A stretch of DNA of 64,000 nt from Bacillota bacterium (GTDB taxonomy: Bacteria > Bacillota > Bacilli > Paenibacillales > NBRC-103111), in assembly GCA_023386955.1 (NCBI GenBank), contig JAEWIS010000058.1, positions 1 through 64,000 on the forward strand, written 5' to 3'. The translations under genes and the position numbers were made by a program. The notes under the pieces were generated by a model, which searched no databases, was not told the DNA's origin, and saw nothing but the letters and a program-made list of their open reading frames with translations. Positions 32,091-41,298 of this stretch are shown piece by piece (the stretch's first letter is position 1; each line of letters starts with the position of its first letter).

Positions 32091-33449
32091 ATGAAACAAC
32101 GGTTCAAATGGATCAATCTGGCGCTGGCAGGCACCCTGACGTTGGGGCTGGCGGCATGCGGCGGCAACAGCTCCGGTGAAGGAAGTGCAAGTCCCGATGC
32201 CTCCAAGGCACCGGCCGCCACCAAGGAAACCTCCTCCGGGTCCAAGGGGGACAAAATCACCATTACCTTCCAGAACATTTATCCTGATCCCACCGATCCC
32301 AAAAACGGCCTGATGAAAAAAATCGTCTCGGCTTATGAGTCGGAGCACCCCAACATCAAGATTGAGCTGGATTCCCTGAATACCGACCAGCAGAAGCTGA
32401 AGCTGAAAACCCAAGCGGCCTCCAATGAGGTGCCGGACATTACCATCGTGAATCCGTCGGCACAGATGAAGCCGTATGTGGATGCCAAGCTCCTGGCCCC
32501 CCTGAATGACATGGTGGAGCAAAACGGCCTGAAGGCCACCTTCCAGGAAGGCATTCTCGATTATTATACCTTCGACAAAAACCTGTACGCCCTGCCGGAC
32601 GGAAATAACATCGCGGTCGTCTTCTACAATAAAGAGCTGTTCGCCCAGGCTGGAGTTAAGGTGCCGTCTACCTTCGAGGAAATGGTGAGTGCGGTTAAAA
32701 CCCTCAAGGAGAAGAAAATCACCCCCATGGCTATCGGCGAAAAGGATACCTGGACCGGCTCCTTCCTGTTCATGAACATGCTGCTGCGCACCAATAACGG
32801 ACCGGGTTTCCTCTCCGACGTAATTGCCGGCAAAAGAACCTTCGAGGACCCGGCGTTTGTGGAAGCCATCGATGCTTTCCAATCCCTTGTGCAGGCAGGT
32901 GCCTTCCAGGAGGGCGCCACCTCCTTTGATTACAATGCAGGGGAAAACCTGTTCAAAACCGGGAAAGCGGCCATGTACTTTATGGGCAGCTGGGCTACCG
33001 GCGGCATAGAAACCTCCTCCGTCAACGGCAAGGTAGGGGTGTTCAAATTCCCGACCATCAACGGCAAGGGCAATGCCAATGAATTTATGCTGGCACCGGG
33101 TAGCGCCTTCGCCATCTCCGCCAACAGCAAACACCTGAAGGAAACCAAGGACTTCCTGAATTACTTCATGCTGAATTTCCCCAAGGAAGCCTTTAAGGTG
33201 AAGGGTGCCGTAGGTTTGGCGCAAAAGGTGGAGGGCGATTTCAAGGCCAACGGCTATTCGGACATGGCCATCGAAGTGATGAATCTGTTCAAGGATGTGA
33301 AGGGCGGCGACCTGGCTTTTGACAACACCATGAACCCGGGCACAGCCCAAGGGCACCTGCAAAGCATCCAGAACCTGTTTGTCCAAAAGATGGATTCCAA
33401 GGTAACCGCCAAGGAGCATCAAACCGCGTATCAGTCCAACAACAAATAA
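32091..33449 (+). CDS. Sugar ABC transporter substrate-binding lipoprotein (MsmE type)
   Basis: A 452-residue family 1 solute-binding lipoprotein with lipobox LAAC and cysteine at position 23, then a Ser/Gly/Ala linker. Family blocks include ITITFQNIYPD, YALPDGNNIAVVFYNKELFAQAGVKVP and AAMYFMGSWATGG. The ATG at 32091 follows GGGGG; the open frame starts further up at 32058. Two permease genes follow in the same orientation, and a YesM/YesN-type sensor pair lies beyond, so substrate sensing and transport are probably linked. The sugar is not predictable. Confidence 0.92.
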   Translation: MKQRFKWINLALAGTLTLGLAACGGNSSGEGSASPDASKAPAATKETSSGSKGDKITITFQNIYPDPTDPKNGLMKKIVSAYESEHPNIKIELDSLNTDQQKLKLKTQAASNEVPDITIVNPSAQMKPYVDAKLLAPLNDMVEQNGLKATFQEGILDYYTFDKNLYALPDGNNIAVVFYNKELFAQAGVKVPSTFEEMVSAVKTLKEKKITPMAIGEKDTWTGSFLFMNMLLRTNNGPGFLSDVIAGKRTFEDPAFVEAIDAFQSLVQAGAFQEGATSFDYNAGENLFKTGKAAMYFMGSWATGGIETSSVNGKVGVFKFPTINGKGNANEFMLAPGSAFAISANSKHLKETKDFLNYFMLNFPKEAFKVKGAVGLAQKVEGDFKANGYSDMAIEVMNLFKDVKGGDLAFDNTMNPGTAQGHLQSIQNLFVQKMDSKVTAKEHQTAYQSNNK

Positions 33450-33522
33450 GAGACAGCCAAAAAAGGCGGTGGAGGGGGGAGCGGACCTCTTCCACCGCTA
33501 TCTGTTCGAGGAGGGAAACCAT

Positions 33523-34413
33523 ATGAACGTATTGCGCGTATCCAAGCTGACCATCGGACTGTTTGTGCTGCCCTGTCTGCTTCTATACAGCTGCCTGGTG
33601 TTTGTGCCCATCGGGGTGTCCATTTACAGCGGGCTCTTGGACTGGAACGGCATCGGCCAGGCGCATTTTGTGGGGCTGGACAATTTCCGGACCCTGCTGT
33701 TTCACGATCCCGTCTTTTGGCCGGCGGTGAAACGGACCCTGAATTTCGCCCTCTTCTCTATGGCGGAAATTCCCGTGGCGCTGCTGTTGGCCATCTTGCT
33801 GAACCGTTTTGTGAAGAAGCCGAATTTTCTCGTGTCCAGCTATTTTATGCCGGTTATTCTGTCGGTGGTCATTATCGGCCAATTGTGGAAAACCATCTAT
33901 AATCCTGCCTCCATGGGCGGCATGCTCAACCAGCTGCTGGAGCTGGTGGGGCTGTCGGGCCTGACCCGGAGCTGGCTGACCGACCCGTCGGTAGCCATGA
34001 TCGCCCTTTATTTTGTGGCCCTGTGGCAATATCTCGGCTACCATACCTTAATCCAGTTCACCGGCATCCAGAATATCCCTGCCGATATTTACGAGGCTGC
34101 GCGGATTGACGGCGCAGAGGGCTGGAAGGCGGACTGGCATATCACCCTGCCCATGAATATTCCGATTTTCAAAATATCCATTGTCCTGGCCTTTATCGGC
34201 TCCCTCCAGGCCTTCGACATGATTATGGTTATGACCGCAGGAGGCCCGGCCCACGCCACGGACGTGATCTCCACCCATATGTACAACATGTCCTTCCTGT
34301 CCATGAAATACGGCTACGGCAGCTCCATTGCCACCTTCCTGGTGGTGCTGTGTTTGGGGGCCACCGTCATCATCAACATGCTGTTCAACCGCCTCGAGCG
34401 GAAATATTCCTGA
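33523..34413 (+). CDS. Sugar ABC transporter permease (MsmF type)
   Basis: A 296-residue permease with six expected membrane segments and an EAA loop (DIYEAARIDGAEGWKADWHITLP) near residue 190. GAGGAGGG is seven bases before ATG 33523; the frame is open from 33469 but those codons lie in the intergenic stretch. It pairs with the permease encoded directly downstream. Confidence 0.92.
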   Translation: MNVLRVSKLTIGLFVLPCLLLYSCLVFVPIGVSIYSGLLDWNGIGQAHFVGLDNFRTLLFHDPVFWPAVKRTLNFALFSMAEIPVALLLAILLNRFVKKPNFLVSSYFMPVILSVVIIGQLWKTIYNPASMGGMLNQLLELVGLSGLTRSWLTDPSVAMIALYFVALWQYLGYHTLIQFTGIQNIPADIYEAARIDGAEGWKADWHITLPMNIPIFKISIVLAFIGSLQAFDMIMVMTAGGPAHATDVISTHMYNMSFLSMKYGYGSSIATFLVVLCLGATVIINMLFNRLERKYS

Positions 34414-34431
34414 AGAAAGGAGGCAATGCCC

Positions 34432-35310
34432 ATGAATTCCGCCGCAACCGCCACTGTGAAGCCTGTTGCTTCCCGCGTCAGGAAACGCCTGTCGCCGGTT
34501 AAGCTGCTTGTGTATCTGTTGTTCGGCATCCTGCTGGTCACCCAGCTGTATCCGCTGGTTTGGCTGGTGCTGTATTCGCTGAAAACCAACGAGGAAATCC
34601 TGTCGGGGAGCTTCTTCGCTCTGCCCCATGTGCCCCAATGGGAAAACTTTCGCAATGCCATCGAAGCCGGAAGCTACTTCCGGTACCTGTTCAACAGCGT
34701 CAAGGTCACCTTCATTACCATGGGAAGTGTGCTCCTGTTAAGCTCCATGGTGGCCTTTGCCATCAGCCGGTTCCGCTGGCGCTACGGACAGGCGGTGATG
34801 GTGCTGTTCCTCATCGGCATGATGATTCCCATGCAGGCCACACTGCTTCCTTTGATGAAAATGTTCAAGCAAATTTCCGTTCTCAATACCCACTGGGCGC
34901 TGATTCTGCCGTACATCGCCTTTCAGACGCCCATCGCCGTTTTTATTCTGAGCGGCTTCATGAAGACCATTCCCCACGAAATCGAGGAATCGGCGGTAGT
35001 GGACGGAGCGGGCATCTTCCGGATTTTCTTCCACATCACCGTGCCGGTTTCGGTGCCGCCGATGATGACTGTGTCCATCCTCACCTTCATTAATGTCTGG
35101 AATGAATATATTCTGGCCGCCACCTTTATCTCCAAGCAGGCCTTGAAGACGCTGCCCTTCGGGGTGAACAGCTTCGTCAGCCAGTATTCCGTCAACTACG
35201 GGGCCATTGGTGCCTTTCTGGTGCTGGGGGCGCTGCCGGTGGTGATCATTTATTTCCTGCTGGCGGATAAAATAACCAAGGGTATGGTTGCCGGGGCGGT
35301 CAAAGGGTAA
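34432..35310 (+). CDS. Sugar ABC transporter permease (MsmG type)
   Basis: A 292-residue MalG/MsmG-type permease with the EAA loop EIEESAVVDGAGIFRIFFHITVP near residue 185 and the family ending DKITKGMVAGAVKG. I place the start at ATG 34432, eight bases after AAGGAGG; an in-frame ATG at 34426 is too close to that site. It completes the importer. No ATPase gene is present nearby, so a shared ATPase is presumed. Confidence 0.92.
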   Translation: MNSAATATVKPVASRVRKRLSPVKLLVYLLFGILLVTQLYPLVWLVLYSLKTNEEILSGSFFALPHVPQWENFRNAIEAGSYFRYLFNSVKVTFITMGSVLLLSSMVAFAISRFRWRYGQAVMVLFLIGMMIPMQATLLPLMKMFKQISVLNTHWALILPYIAFQTPIAVFILSGFMKTIPHEIEESAVVDGAGIFRIFFHITVPVSVPPMMTVSILTFINVWNEYILAATFISKQALKTLPFGVNSFVSQYSVNYGAIGAFLVLGALPVVIIYFLLADKITKGMVAGAVKG

Positions 35311-35432
35311 GACGGCCAGATCACTTCAGCAGGGCCTTCGGCAGGTTCAGCCGGCTTGTCCGGTCTCTCCCGCAGCGCCAGGGTTCCATGCTACAATAGA
35401 GCTACAAAGCAGTGCTTCTCGGAGGACCTCCC

Positions 35433-37298
35433 ATGCGGAAGTTGAACACGCTGTATATGCGGCTGTTTCTGTTGATTCTCTCCTGTATGCTGGTGCTGAT
35501 TCTGGTGTTCAGCATGGCCTATTACCATAAGCTGACGGGCATCATTCACAGCCAGACCCGGGAGATGGCGGAGAAGAATATCTCCCAGACCGTGGATCTG
35601 TTCGATCTCCTGCTGAAGGGGTATGACAGCATCACCAAGTCCCTTAACAGCAATTACGAGATGCTCCGGCTGATGAAGGAGCGGGACAGCGATCCCGCCG
35701 TCAAGGTGATCAATGACCGGACCATCACCAATAACATCGGCGCCATCTATTATTCCCGGGACGATATCGCCGCCATCTACATCATTACCAACGGCGGAGT
35801 GATGTACAATTACGAGCGGAAATTCGCCGGAGTAGTGGATGCCAACTACGCCCATAAGGAGTGGTACAGGAAGCTGAAGGCCTCCGCCGGGGAAATGGTC
35901 TGGCTGGGGCTGTACCGCGGCTCCGTCATGAACGAGCTCCAACAGGAGGAGCCGGTGTTTGTGTTCGGCCGTCAGCTGTACGATCTGACGGACCACCGTT
36001 CGGTGGGCATCGTTATGTTCGAGACGTATCCCCAAGCCATTATGTCCGCCTTGTCCAATGCCTCCATCAGCTCTAACAGCAAGGTGTACATTACCGACAA
36101 GGACAAACGGATCATCGCCTCCACCAAAATGGATGCCTCTTGGGCCATGTCCTCCGATGAGCTAGCCACAGGGCCGGTGCTGGACCCGGACACCATCTCC
36201 GCCAGGGATAACCTGGTTGTCTCCGCGCAGCCGCGGATGGCGGACTGGAGCGTCATCAGCATGACGCCGCGTTCGGATATCAGCGCCCGGATCGACCAGA
36301 CCCGGCAGTACCTCATTGCCGTCATTGCGGCGCTGGTGGTGCTGTCCACGGCCATCGCTACTGTAATTTCCCGCACCCTGTCCTCGCCCCTGCGCCTTCT
36401 CGTCCGGGAGATGCGGCGGGTGGAAACGGGGGACTTTCACGGTTCGGTGAATGTCCGCTCCTTTGATGAAATCAACTACCTGGTCACCTCATTCAACCGG
36501 ATGGTGAACCGGATGGACGAGCTGATCGAGCGGATTACCTTAGCCTCCGTCAGTGAAAAAAACGCCGAGCTGGCCGCCCTGCAATCCCAGGTGAATCCCC
36601 ATTTTCTGTACAATACGCTGGATATGATCTATTGGATGCTGGACGAACGGGGCAGTGAAAAGCTGGGCCGGGTGATACTCTCCCTCTCCCAGATGTTCCG
36701 CTACAGCAGCGACTGGGAGGAAGCGTCCAAAACCACTCTGCGCCATGAATTGGAGCAGATGAAGCATTACATGACCATTATTGAAAGCAGGCTGGCGGGG
36801 CGGGTGAGCACGGAGATTAACATCGGGGAGGAGTGGCTCGGCACCCTTATTCCCAAGATGACCCTTCAGCCTATCTTCGAAAATGCAGTGAAGTCCGGAC
36901 TGGAGCCCAAAGCCGGGCCCGGAGTCATCCGGGTTTATACCCGGACGACAGAGCGGGAGCTGCAGATTGTAGTGGAGGATGACGGAGTCGGTATGGATGA
37001 AGGTACCCTGGACCGGCTGCGGGAGGCCTTGCATGTGGACGGTGCGGCTGGAGGCGGCAGAACGCTGCGGGACTCCCGTCCGGATCTGGAGCTGGACGGC
37101 GTGACGGCCGTGCTTCCAGCCGCAGCCCGCCGTAAGGGCATCGGCCTGCCGAATGTCCATCGGCGGCTGGTTTTGCAGCATGGGGAAGACTACGGGCTTC
37201 GCATAAACAGCGTTCAAGGACAAGGCACAACAGTAACCATTGCTCTGCCTATTCCGACGGTAAGGAGGGAAGCCCATGGAACTGCTCATCGTGGATGA
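35433..37298 (+). CDS. YesM-type sensor histidine kinase
   Basis: A 621-residue kinase: membrane segment at about residues 9-30, an extracellular Cache-like domain, a second segment at about 292-313, HAMP (about 314-365), and the His-kinase domain with LQSQVNPHFLYNTLD, where His390 is the likely phosphorylation site. The ATPase domain follows (NAVKSGLEP, VVEDDGVGMDEG). The ATG at 35433 follows GGAGG by seven bases. Its end overlaps the response-regulator gene by 23 bp. A stretch around residues 530-560 (between the N- and G-box regions) is longer than usual. It probably senses a sugar transported by the upstream importer. Confidence 0.92.
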   Translation: MRKLNTLYMRLFLLILSCMLVLILVFSMAYYHKLTGIIHSQTREMAEKNISQTVDLFDLLLKGYDSITKSLNSNYEMLRLMKERDSDPAVKVINDRTITNNIGAIYYSRDDIAAIYIITNGGVMYNYERKFAGVVDANYAHKEWYRKLKASAGEMVWLGLYRGSVMNELQQEEPVFVFGRQLYDLTDHRSVGIVMFETYPQAIMSALSNASISSNSKVYITDKDKRIIASTKMDASWAMSSDELATGPVLDPDTISARDNLVVSAQPRMADWSVISMTPRSDISARIDQTRQYLIAVIAALVVLSTAIATVISRTLSSPLRLLVREMRRVETGDFHGSVNVRSFDEINYLVTSFNRMVNRMDELIERITLASVSEKNAELAALQSQVNPHFLYNTLDMIYWMLDERGSEKLGRVILSLSQMFRYSSDWEEASKTTLRHELEQMKHYMTIIESRLAGRVSTEINIGEEWLGTLIPKMTLQPIFENAVKSGLEPKAGPGVIRVYTRTTERELQIVVEDDGVGMDEGTLDRLREALHVDGAAGGGRTLRDSRPDLELDGVTAVLPAAARRKGIGLPNVHRRLVLQHGEDYGLRINSVQGQGTTVTIALPIPTVRREAHGTAHRG

Positions 37299-38451
37299 CG
37301 AAGCGGTAATCCGCGACGGCATCAAACGCACACTGGCGCATCATTTTCCCGAATACCGCATTCATCTGGCTGCAGGGCCGGGGGAAGCAGCGGTTATGCT
37401 CCGCGAGTTCCCTATTCAAGCGGTGCTGACGGATATTCTGATGCCGGGTATGACGGGGCTGGAGCTGATGGCCCTCTCCAAGAAAACCCATCCCCACGTG
37501 AAGTGGGTGGTGATTTCCGCTTATTCCGAATTCAGCTATGCCCAGGAGGCGGTCCGGCTGGGAGCCAAGGATTATCTCCTGAAGCCCATCGGCAAGGATG
37601 CCCTGGTGCGGATGGTGGAGCAGCTGGGGGAGGAGGTGGACCGGGAGCTGGAGCAGACCCAGGAGGCGTTTTTGCTGAAGCAAAACCAGCGATTCCTGAG
37701 AGAGGCGGTCTTCCAGCGGTGGGCCTCGGGCTTCGACATCGGCGGGCTGGACATCCGGCCCTTCGTGGAATCGTACCCTTCCTTCCATCTGATTATGGTG
37801 CGGATGGACAGCAGCCAAAGCGTACGGCTGGAGCATTTCATCGTGGAGAATGTGCTGGGTGAGCTGATCAACCGGTTGGGCAGCGGCTTCGTGACCATCC
37901 ATGACAGTATGAGCCTTTTGGCCATTGTGCAATTTCCCGAGGCAGGCGGTCTGGAGGAGCTTCTGGAGGAACTGAGGCGGCATCTGGCCAAATACCTGAG
38001 GATTCCCTTCCAGATTCTCCATACGGCGGAGCTGAAGGACTTCAATGCCGTGCCCGGCGAGGTTCAGCGGATGCGCCAGGCCTCCGCCACCCAGTCCTAT
38101 ACCGCCGTGGAAGGGGGAAGCGACCGGGCGGTGGAGGTGGGCCTCCAGTATATCCAGGCCCGGTTCCATGAGGATTTGTCCCTGGAGAAGGTAGCCTCTG
38201 TGGTCTACCTGAACCCGGTTTACTTCAGCCAGCTGTTCAAGCAAAAAACAGGCAGCGGCTTCAAGGAATATATCATCACGCTGCGGCTGGAGCAGGCCAA
38301 ACGGATGCTGTTGGACCCGAAGCTCAAGCTGGCGGAAATTTCCGAGCGGGTAGGCTACCAGGACATGCGCCATTTCACCCAGCAGTTCCGCAAAAAATTC
38401 GGCCAGACCCCCTCCCAGTACCGGGAGGCCTGCGCCCAGGGGGCGGAGTAA
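37276..38451 (+). CDS. YesN-type response regulator with AraC output domain
   Basis: A 391-residue regulator: an N-terminal receiver domain (IVDDEAVIRDG, phospho-acceptor Asp53 in LTDILMPGMTG, Lys in DYLLKPIG) and a C-terminal AraC domain at about 285-388 (LSLEKVASVVYLNPVYFSQLFKQKTG and LAEISERVGYQDMRHFTQQFRKKFGQTPSQYRE). AAGGAGGG lies upstream of the ATG inside the kinase gene. Together with the kinase it should activate the 32091-35310 importer genes; this is inferred from adjacency. Confidence 0.92.
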   Translation: MELLIVDDEAVIRDGIKRTLAHHFPEYRIHLAAGPGEAAVMLREFPIQAVLTDILMPGMTGLELMALSKKTHPHVKWVVISAYSEFSYAQEAVRLGAKDYLLKPIGKDALVRMVEQLGEEVDRELEQTQEAFLLKQNQRFLREAVFQRWASGFDIGGLDIRPFVESYPSFHLIMVRMDSSQSVRLEHFIVENVLGELINRLGSGFVTIHDSMSLLAIVQFPEAGGLEELLEELRRHLAKYLRIPFQILHTAELKDFNAVPGEVQRMRQASATQSYTAVEGGSDRAVEVGLQYIQARFHEDLSLEKVASVVYLNPVYFSQLFKQKTGSGFKEYIITLRLEQAKRMLLDPKLKLAEISERVGYQDMRHFTQQFRKKFGQTPSQYREACAQGAE

Positions 38452-38669
38452 TAAAGGATAAGGGGACGGTAAAGTAAATAAGAAGGAAAGGTTCTTTAAG
38501 ATTGTAGAAACGCAGAATCCATATAAATTTCAATTTGTGATCTCGTTAAGATACGGTGCAGCCGAATTGATATGGTCGGTATGGAAGCATTCTGAGCTTA
38601 CGGTTGGCGGGACATGGGGAATCATAAAAAGACAGCTGGATGGTCTTGAAAACGGTTTTGAATCAACCG

Positions 38670-40388
38670 CTACCCGGCATCTGACGATGATGCCGGCTCC
38701 TCCAGGCTCCACAGCTCCCGGAAGTAGGGGCTGCCTGCCATCAGGGATTCGAAGCTCCCGATTTCGGCAATTTCTCCGTTACGGACCAGAATAATGGTAT
38801 CCACATGCCGGATGGAGCGGAGGCGGTGGGTGACGATGACCAGGGTTTTGCCTGCAAGCTGGTTCAGGATGGTGTCCATCAGGCTTTTTTCTGTTTTGTT
38901 GTCCAAGGCAGAGACGGGTTCGTCCAGAATAACCAGATTCCGCTGTTGGGCTAGCACTCTGGCAAAGGCCAGCCGCTGCTTTTCGCCCCCGGACAGCTTC
39001 ATGCCTTTTTCTCCGATCTTAGTTTCCAGCCCCTCCGGCAAAGCCAGCACCTTCTCCAAAAGCTGCACCTGCTCCAACATGCGGTAAATCTCCTCATCGG
39101 GCCGCTCTTCATCGAACAGGATATTTTCCCGGATACAGGTGTCGAATACCGGAGCCTCCTGGGAGATGTACGACAGATGGCGGTACAGACTGTCCAGCTT
39201 CAGGCTGTCAATGTCGGTCCCATCCACCAGAATGTGCCCGGAGGATTTCTTCAGGAGTCCCAGCATCAGCTTGATGATGGTGGATTTGCCGCTGCCGCTG
39301 GCTCCGATAATCGCGGTAGAGCAGCCGGGTTCGATGGAGAACGTCACATGGTTCAGAACCCCGCGGCCCTCATAACCGAAGGAGACATCCTGAAAATCCA
39401 CTTTTCCCCGCAGAAGATCCACTTCTTTTCCCACATGCAAATTGACGTCCTCCGGCCCGTTCAAAGTTTCCTCAAACCTCCGGTAAGCCACTGCGTCCAG
39501 CTTGTATTCCACATAAAGCACGTTGAAGATGGCAATGGGCGAATAAATTTGATCCACAAACATGATCATGGCTGCAAGAGTGCCGATGGAGGAATGGCCG
39601 GCCAGCAAACTGCGGGCGCCGTACACCAGAACGGCCAGCTTGATCATAATAACCAGCAGGGCAAACAGGGCAAAAAAAGCTTCGTGGATCATTCTGATCC
39701 GGACGCTGTTCCTGACGATTTCCCCCGCAGTAGCCTGGAGCAGCTCCAGCTCTTTTTTGTATCTCCTATTCAGCCGGAATACAGCCAGCTCCATAAATCC
39801 CCTGACGGACAAGGCGGACATTTTCTCCTGGTTGGCCAGAAGCTTGGACTTGATCCGGTACAGCCTGCCCAGCAGTAGCTGGCTGAGCAGGAAAACAGCC
39901 AGATAGCCGATGCCGATGACCAGCATAAGTTGTGGATTATAGAGACTGATGAAAAACAGGCTGAACAGCAAACCGGGCAGCAGCTCATGGAGAATGCGCA
40001 GAAAAAAGGAATGAAGGATGTTTTTCCCCGCATGCGCGCCATTGTCGATGAGCTTGATTAAATCTCCGGTGCCGGTGTTTTGGTAAGCGGCATAGTCCAT
40101 TCCGGACACTTTGCCAAGCGCCATCACCTTCAGCTGTTCGGAAATGCCTGTTGAAAGAACAGTATGGGGATATTCCTGCAGATAATGGAGCAGAGTTGCC
40201 CCGATCAGCATGGCGCCGTACAGGAAAAGTAGAGTAAAACCATCCCGCAGTCCAGTGGCTTGGGCGATATGGTCCAGCAGCTTTTGGAACACACGGATTC
40301 CTGCCGTGCCCAAAAACTGGGCGGTGACTCCCATGAGGATATAAATGAATATGGTCCATTTGTACATGAGCATTGCTTTTTTTAACAT
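38670..40388 (-). CDS. ABC exporter half-transporter (fused membrane and ATPase domains)
   Basis: A 572-residue protein with six membrane segments in residues 1-310 and a C-terminal ATPase: Walker A GASGSGKST near residue 360, the Q-loop SYISQEAP, signature LSGGEKQRLAFARVLAQQ, Walker B NLVILDEP and H-loop IVTHRL. This is the MsbA/BmrCD-like exporter architecture, used as a homodimer or heterodimer; no partner gene is adjacent. GGGAGG precedes the ATG. Upstream lies a leader peptide with a terminator/antiterminator arrangement, which suggests induction by ribosome-targeting drugs. The transported substrate is unknown. Confidence 0.9.
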   Translation of the reverse strand: MLKKAMLMYKWTIFIYILMGVTAQFLGTAGIRVFQKLLDHIAQATGLRDGFTLLFLYGAMLIGATLLHYLQEYPHTVLSTGISEQLKVMALGKVSGMDYAAYQNTGTGDLIKLIDNGAHAGKNILHSFFLRILHELLPGLLFSLFFISLYNPQLMLVIGIGYLAVFLLSQLLLGRLYRIKSKLLANQEKMSALSVRGFMELAVFRLNRRYKKELELLQATAGEIVRNSVRIRMIHEAFFALFALLVIMIKLAVLVYGARSLLAGHSSIGTLAAMIMFVDQIYSPIAIFNVLYVEYKLDAVAYRRFEETLNGPEDVNLHVGKEVDLLRGKVDFQDVSFGYEGRGVLNHVTFSIEPGCSTAIIGASGSGKSTIIKLMLGLLKKSSGHILVDGTDIDSLKLDSLYRHLSYISQEAPVFDTCIRENILFDEERPDEEIYRMLEQVQLLEKVLALPEGLETKIGEKGMKLSGGEKQRLAFARVLAQQRNLVILDEPVSALDNKTEKSLMDTILNQLAGKTLVIVTHRLRSIRHVDTIILVRNGEIAEIGSFESLMAGSPYFRELWSLEEPASSSDAG

Positions 40389-40408
40389 ACAGATTAAGCC
40401 TCCCGGAG

Positions 40409-40450
40409 AAAAAATAAAGAGCCCAAAGACAACGGGTGTCTTCAGGCTCT
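40409..40450 (-). terminator. Leader terminator of the ABC exporter
   Basis: Reading the minus strand, AGAGCCTGAAGACA (40450-40437) and TGTCTTTGGGCTCT (40431-40418) form a 14-bp stem with a five-base loop, followed by TTTATTTTTT. It lies between the promoter and the exporter gene, so it must be bypassed for expression. Its 5' arm overlaps the antiterminator partner at 40447-40438. A second, weaker hairpin with a T run lies at 40501-40527. Confidence 0.8.
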
Positions 40451-40549
40451 AAGAGCGGACCTGTTTCCAACACCGTTCCAGGTAATTCGTTTTCGTTTGG
40501 CCAAAAAAGGGCAGATCTCTCCCTTGGCAGCCGGTACGCGTTTTGCCCG

Positions 40550-40625
40550 GCCCGAAAACTACCTACCTCGAACAGTTCGGATCAACATCCGCTCACCTCT
40601 TTTTCTCATGGATGTGTTTATTATA
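40550..40625 (-). promoter_or_regulatory. Promoter, leader and antiterminator of the ABC exporter
   Basis: On the minus strand TATAAT (40625-40620) is preceded by a weak -35 region. The leader peptide runs from 40588 to 40559. GTTTTCGGGC (40559-40550), which starts with the last base of the leader stop codon, can form ten continuous pairs (two G-U) with GCCTGAAGAC (40447-40438), the 5' arm of the terminator. A ribosome finishing the leader would cover this segment and allow termination; a ribosome held earlier would free it for antitermination. Confidence 0.6.
40559..40588 (-). CDS. Leader peptide MLIRTVRGR of the ABC exporter attenuator
   Basis: A nine-codon frame (ATG TTG ATC CGA ACT GTT CGA GGT AGG, stop TAG) follows an AGAGGTGA ribosome site by four bases. 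It is arginine-rich and ends in RGR, a plus-X-plus tripeptide of the type at which macrolides can stall ribosomes. An in-frame ATG at 40609 would add seven residues (MRKRGER) but lies almost at the transcription start. Attenuators of this kind are known upstream of antibiotic-resistance ABC genes, such as bmrB before bmrCD in Bacillus subtilis. Confidence 0.6.
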   Translation of the reverse strand: MLIRTVRGR

Positions 40626-40690
40626 AGGGGAAAAAAGCTTATGTGTATAGATAGGAGTTGATATATTTGGAAAAATGTCTTCAGCCCCTC

Positions 40691-40719
40691 TTGCGTTTAA
40701 TACGAAACCGTAGTAATCT
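40691..40719 (+). promoter_or_regulatory. MarR-gene promoter with operator TACGAAACCGTA
   Basis: TTGCGT (40691-40696) and TAATCT (40714-40719) are spaced by exactly 17 bp, and the 12-bp dyad TACGAAACCGTA (40701-40712) fills the spacer. The same dyad recurs in the promoter of the ArsA-like gene at 41311-41322. This suggests autorepression. Confidence 0.65.
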
Positions 40720-40758
40720 AAAGGCAGATGGTGATTATGCAAGAGGAGTTTCGGGAAA

Positions 40759-41235
40759 ATGGATGAATTGTTCGAGTTACTTGTGAAGCATGGTCTGAAG
40801 CCATTGACACTGGTGCCGGAGTGGGAGGGGCTGGAGCAGAGGCTGAACCGTTCCGAGCTGGCGGCGGTGGTGATGCTGCATCATCATGGGGAGATGACCA
40901 CCTCGGAGCTGGCCGCTTCCTTGGGTGTGCCGTTAAGCACCATGACTAGTCTGTCCAAACGGCTCACCGCCAAAAAGCTGTTCCGGCGGCTGCAGTCCGA
41001 GCAGGATCAGCGGATTATTCTCCTTCGGCTGACGGAGGAGGGCACGGAGCTGGCCCAAGCGGCCAGGGCGCTGTTGAACCAGTCGCTGTCCCGCATCGGG
41101 GAGGCGCTGACCGCAGAGGAGCTGCAGCAGCTTATCCGGCTGGTGCTGAAGGCGGCGAAGGCACTGCAGACCGCAGACGGGAACGGGCAGTCGGCGCAGA
41201 AGCCGGCCCTCCGGCAGATTGAGATTGGCGAATGA
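40759..41235 (+). CDS. MarR-family transcriptional regulator
   Basis: A 158-residue MarR protein with the winged helix MTTSELAASLGVPLSTMTSLSKRLTAKKLFRRLQSEQDQRIILLRLTEEG at about residues 50-100. It is divergent from the ABC exporter and lies directly upstream of the ArsA-like gene. Near-identical dyads sit in its own promoter and in the ArsA-like promoter, so it probably represses both. The GGAG-type ribosome site before the ATG is weak. The inducer is unknown. Confidence 0.9.
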   Translation: MDELFELLVKHGLKPLTLVPEWEGLEQRLNRSELAAVVMLHHHGEMTTSELAASLGVPLSTMTSLSKRLTAKKLFRRLQSEQDQRIILLRLTEEGTELAQAARALLNQSLSRIGEALTAEELQQLIRLVLKAAKALQTADGNGQSAQKPALRQIEIGE

Positions 41236-41298
41236 AGCGAGGCTATTACGAAGTCAGAGGCCGTTACGAAATCAGATGACGCCGTAAGGCGTTTATCT

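Noticed and set aside
40586..40609. Longer 16-residue version of the exporter leader peptide starting at 40609
   Set aside because: It is in frame, but its ATG lies only a few bases from the predicted transcription start and has no ribosome site, whereas the ATG at 40588 has one.
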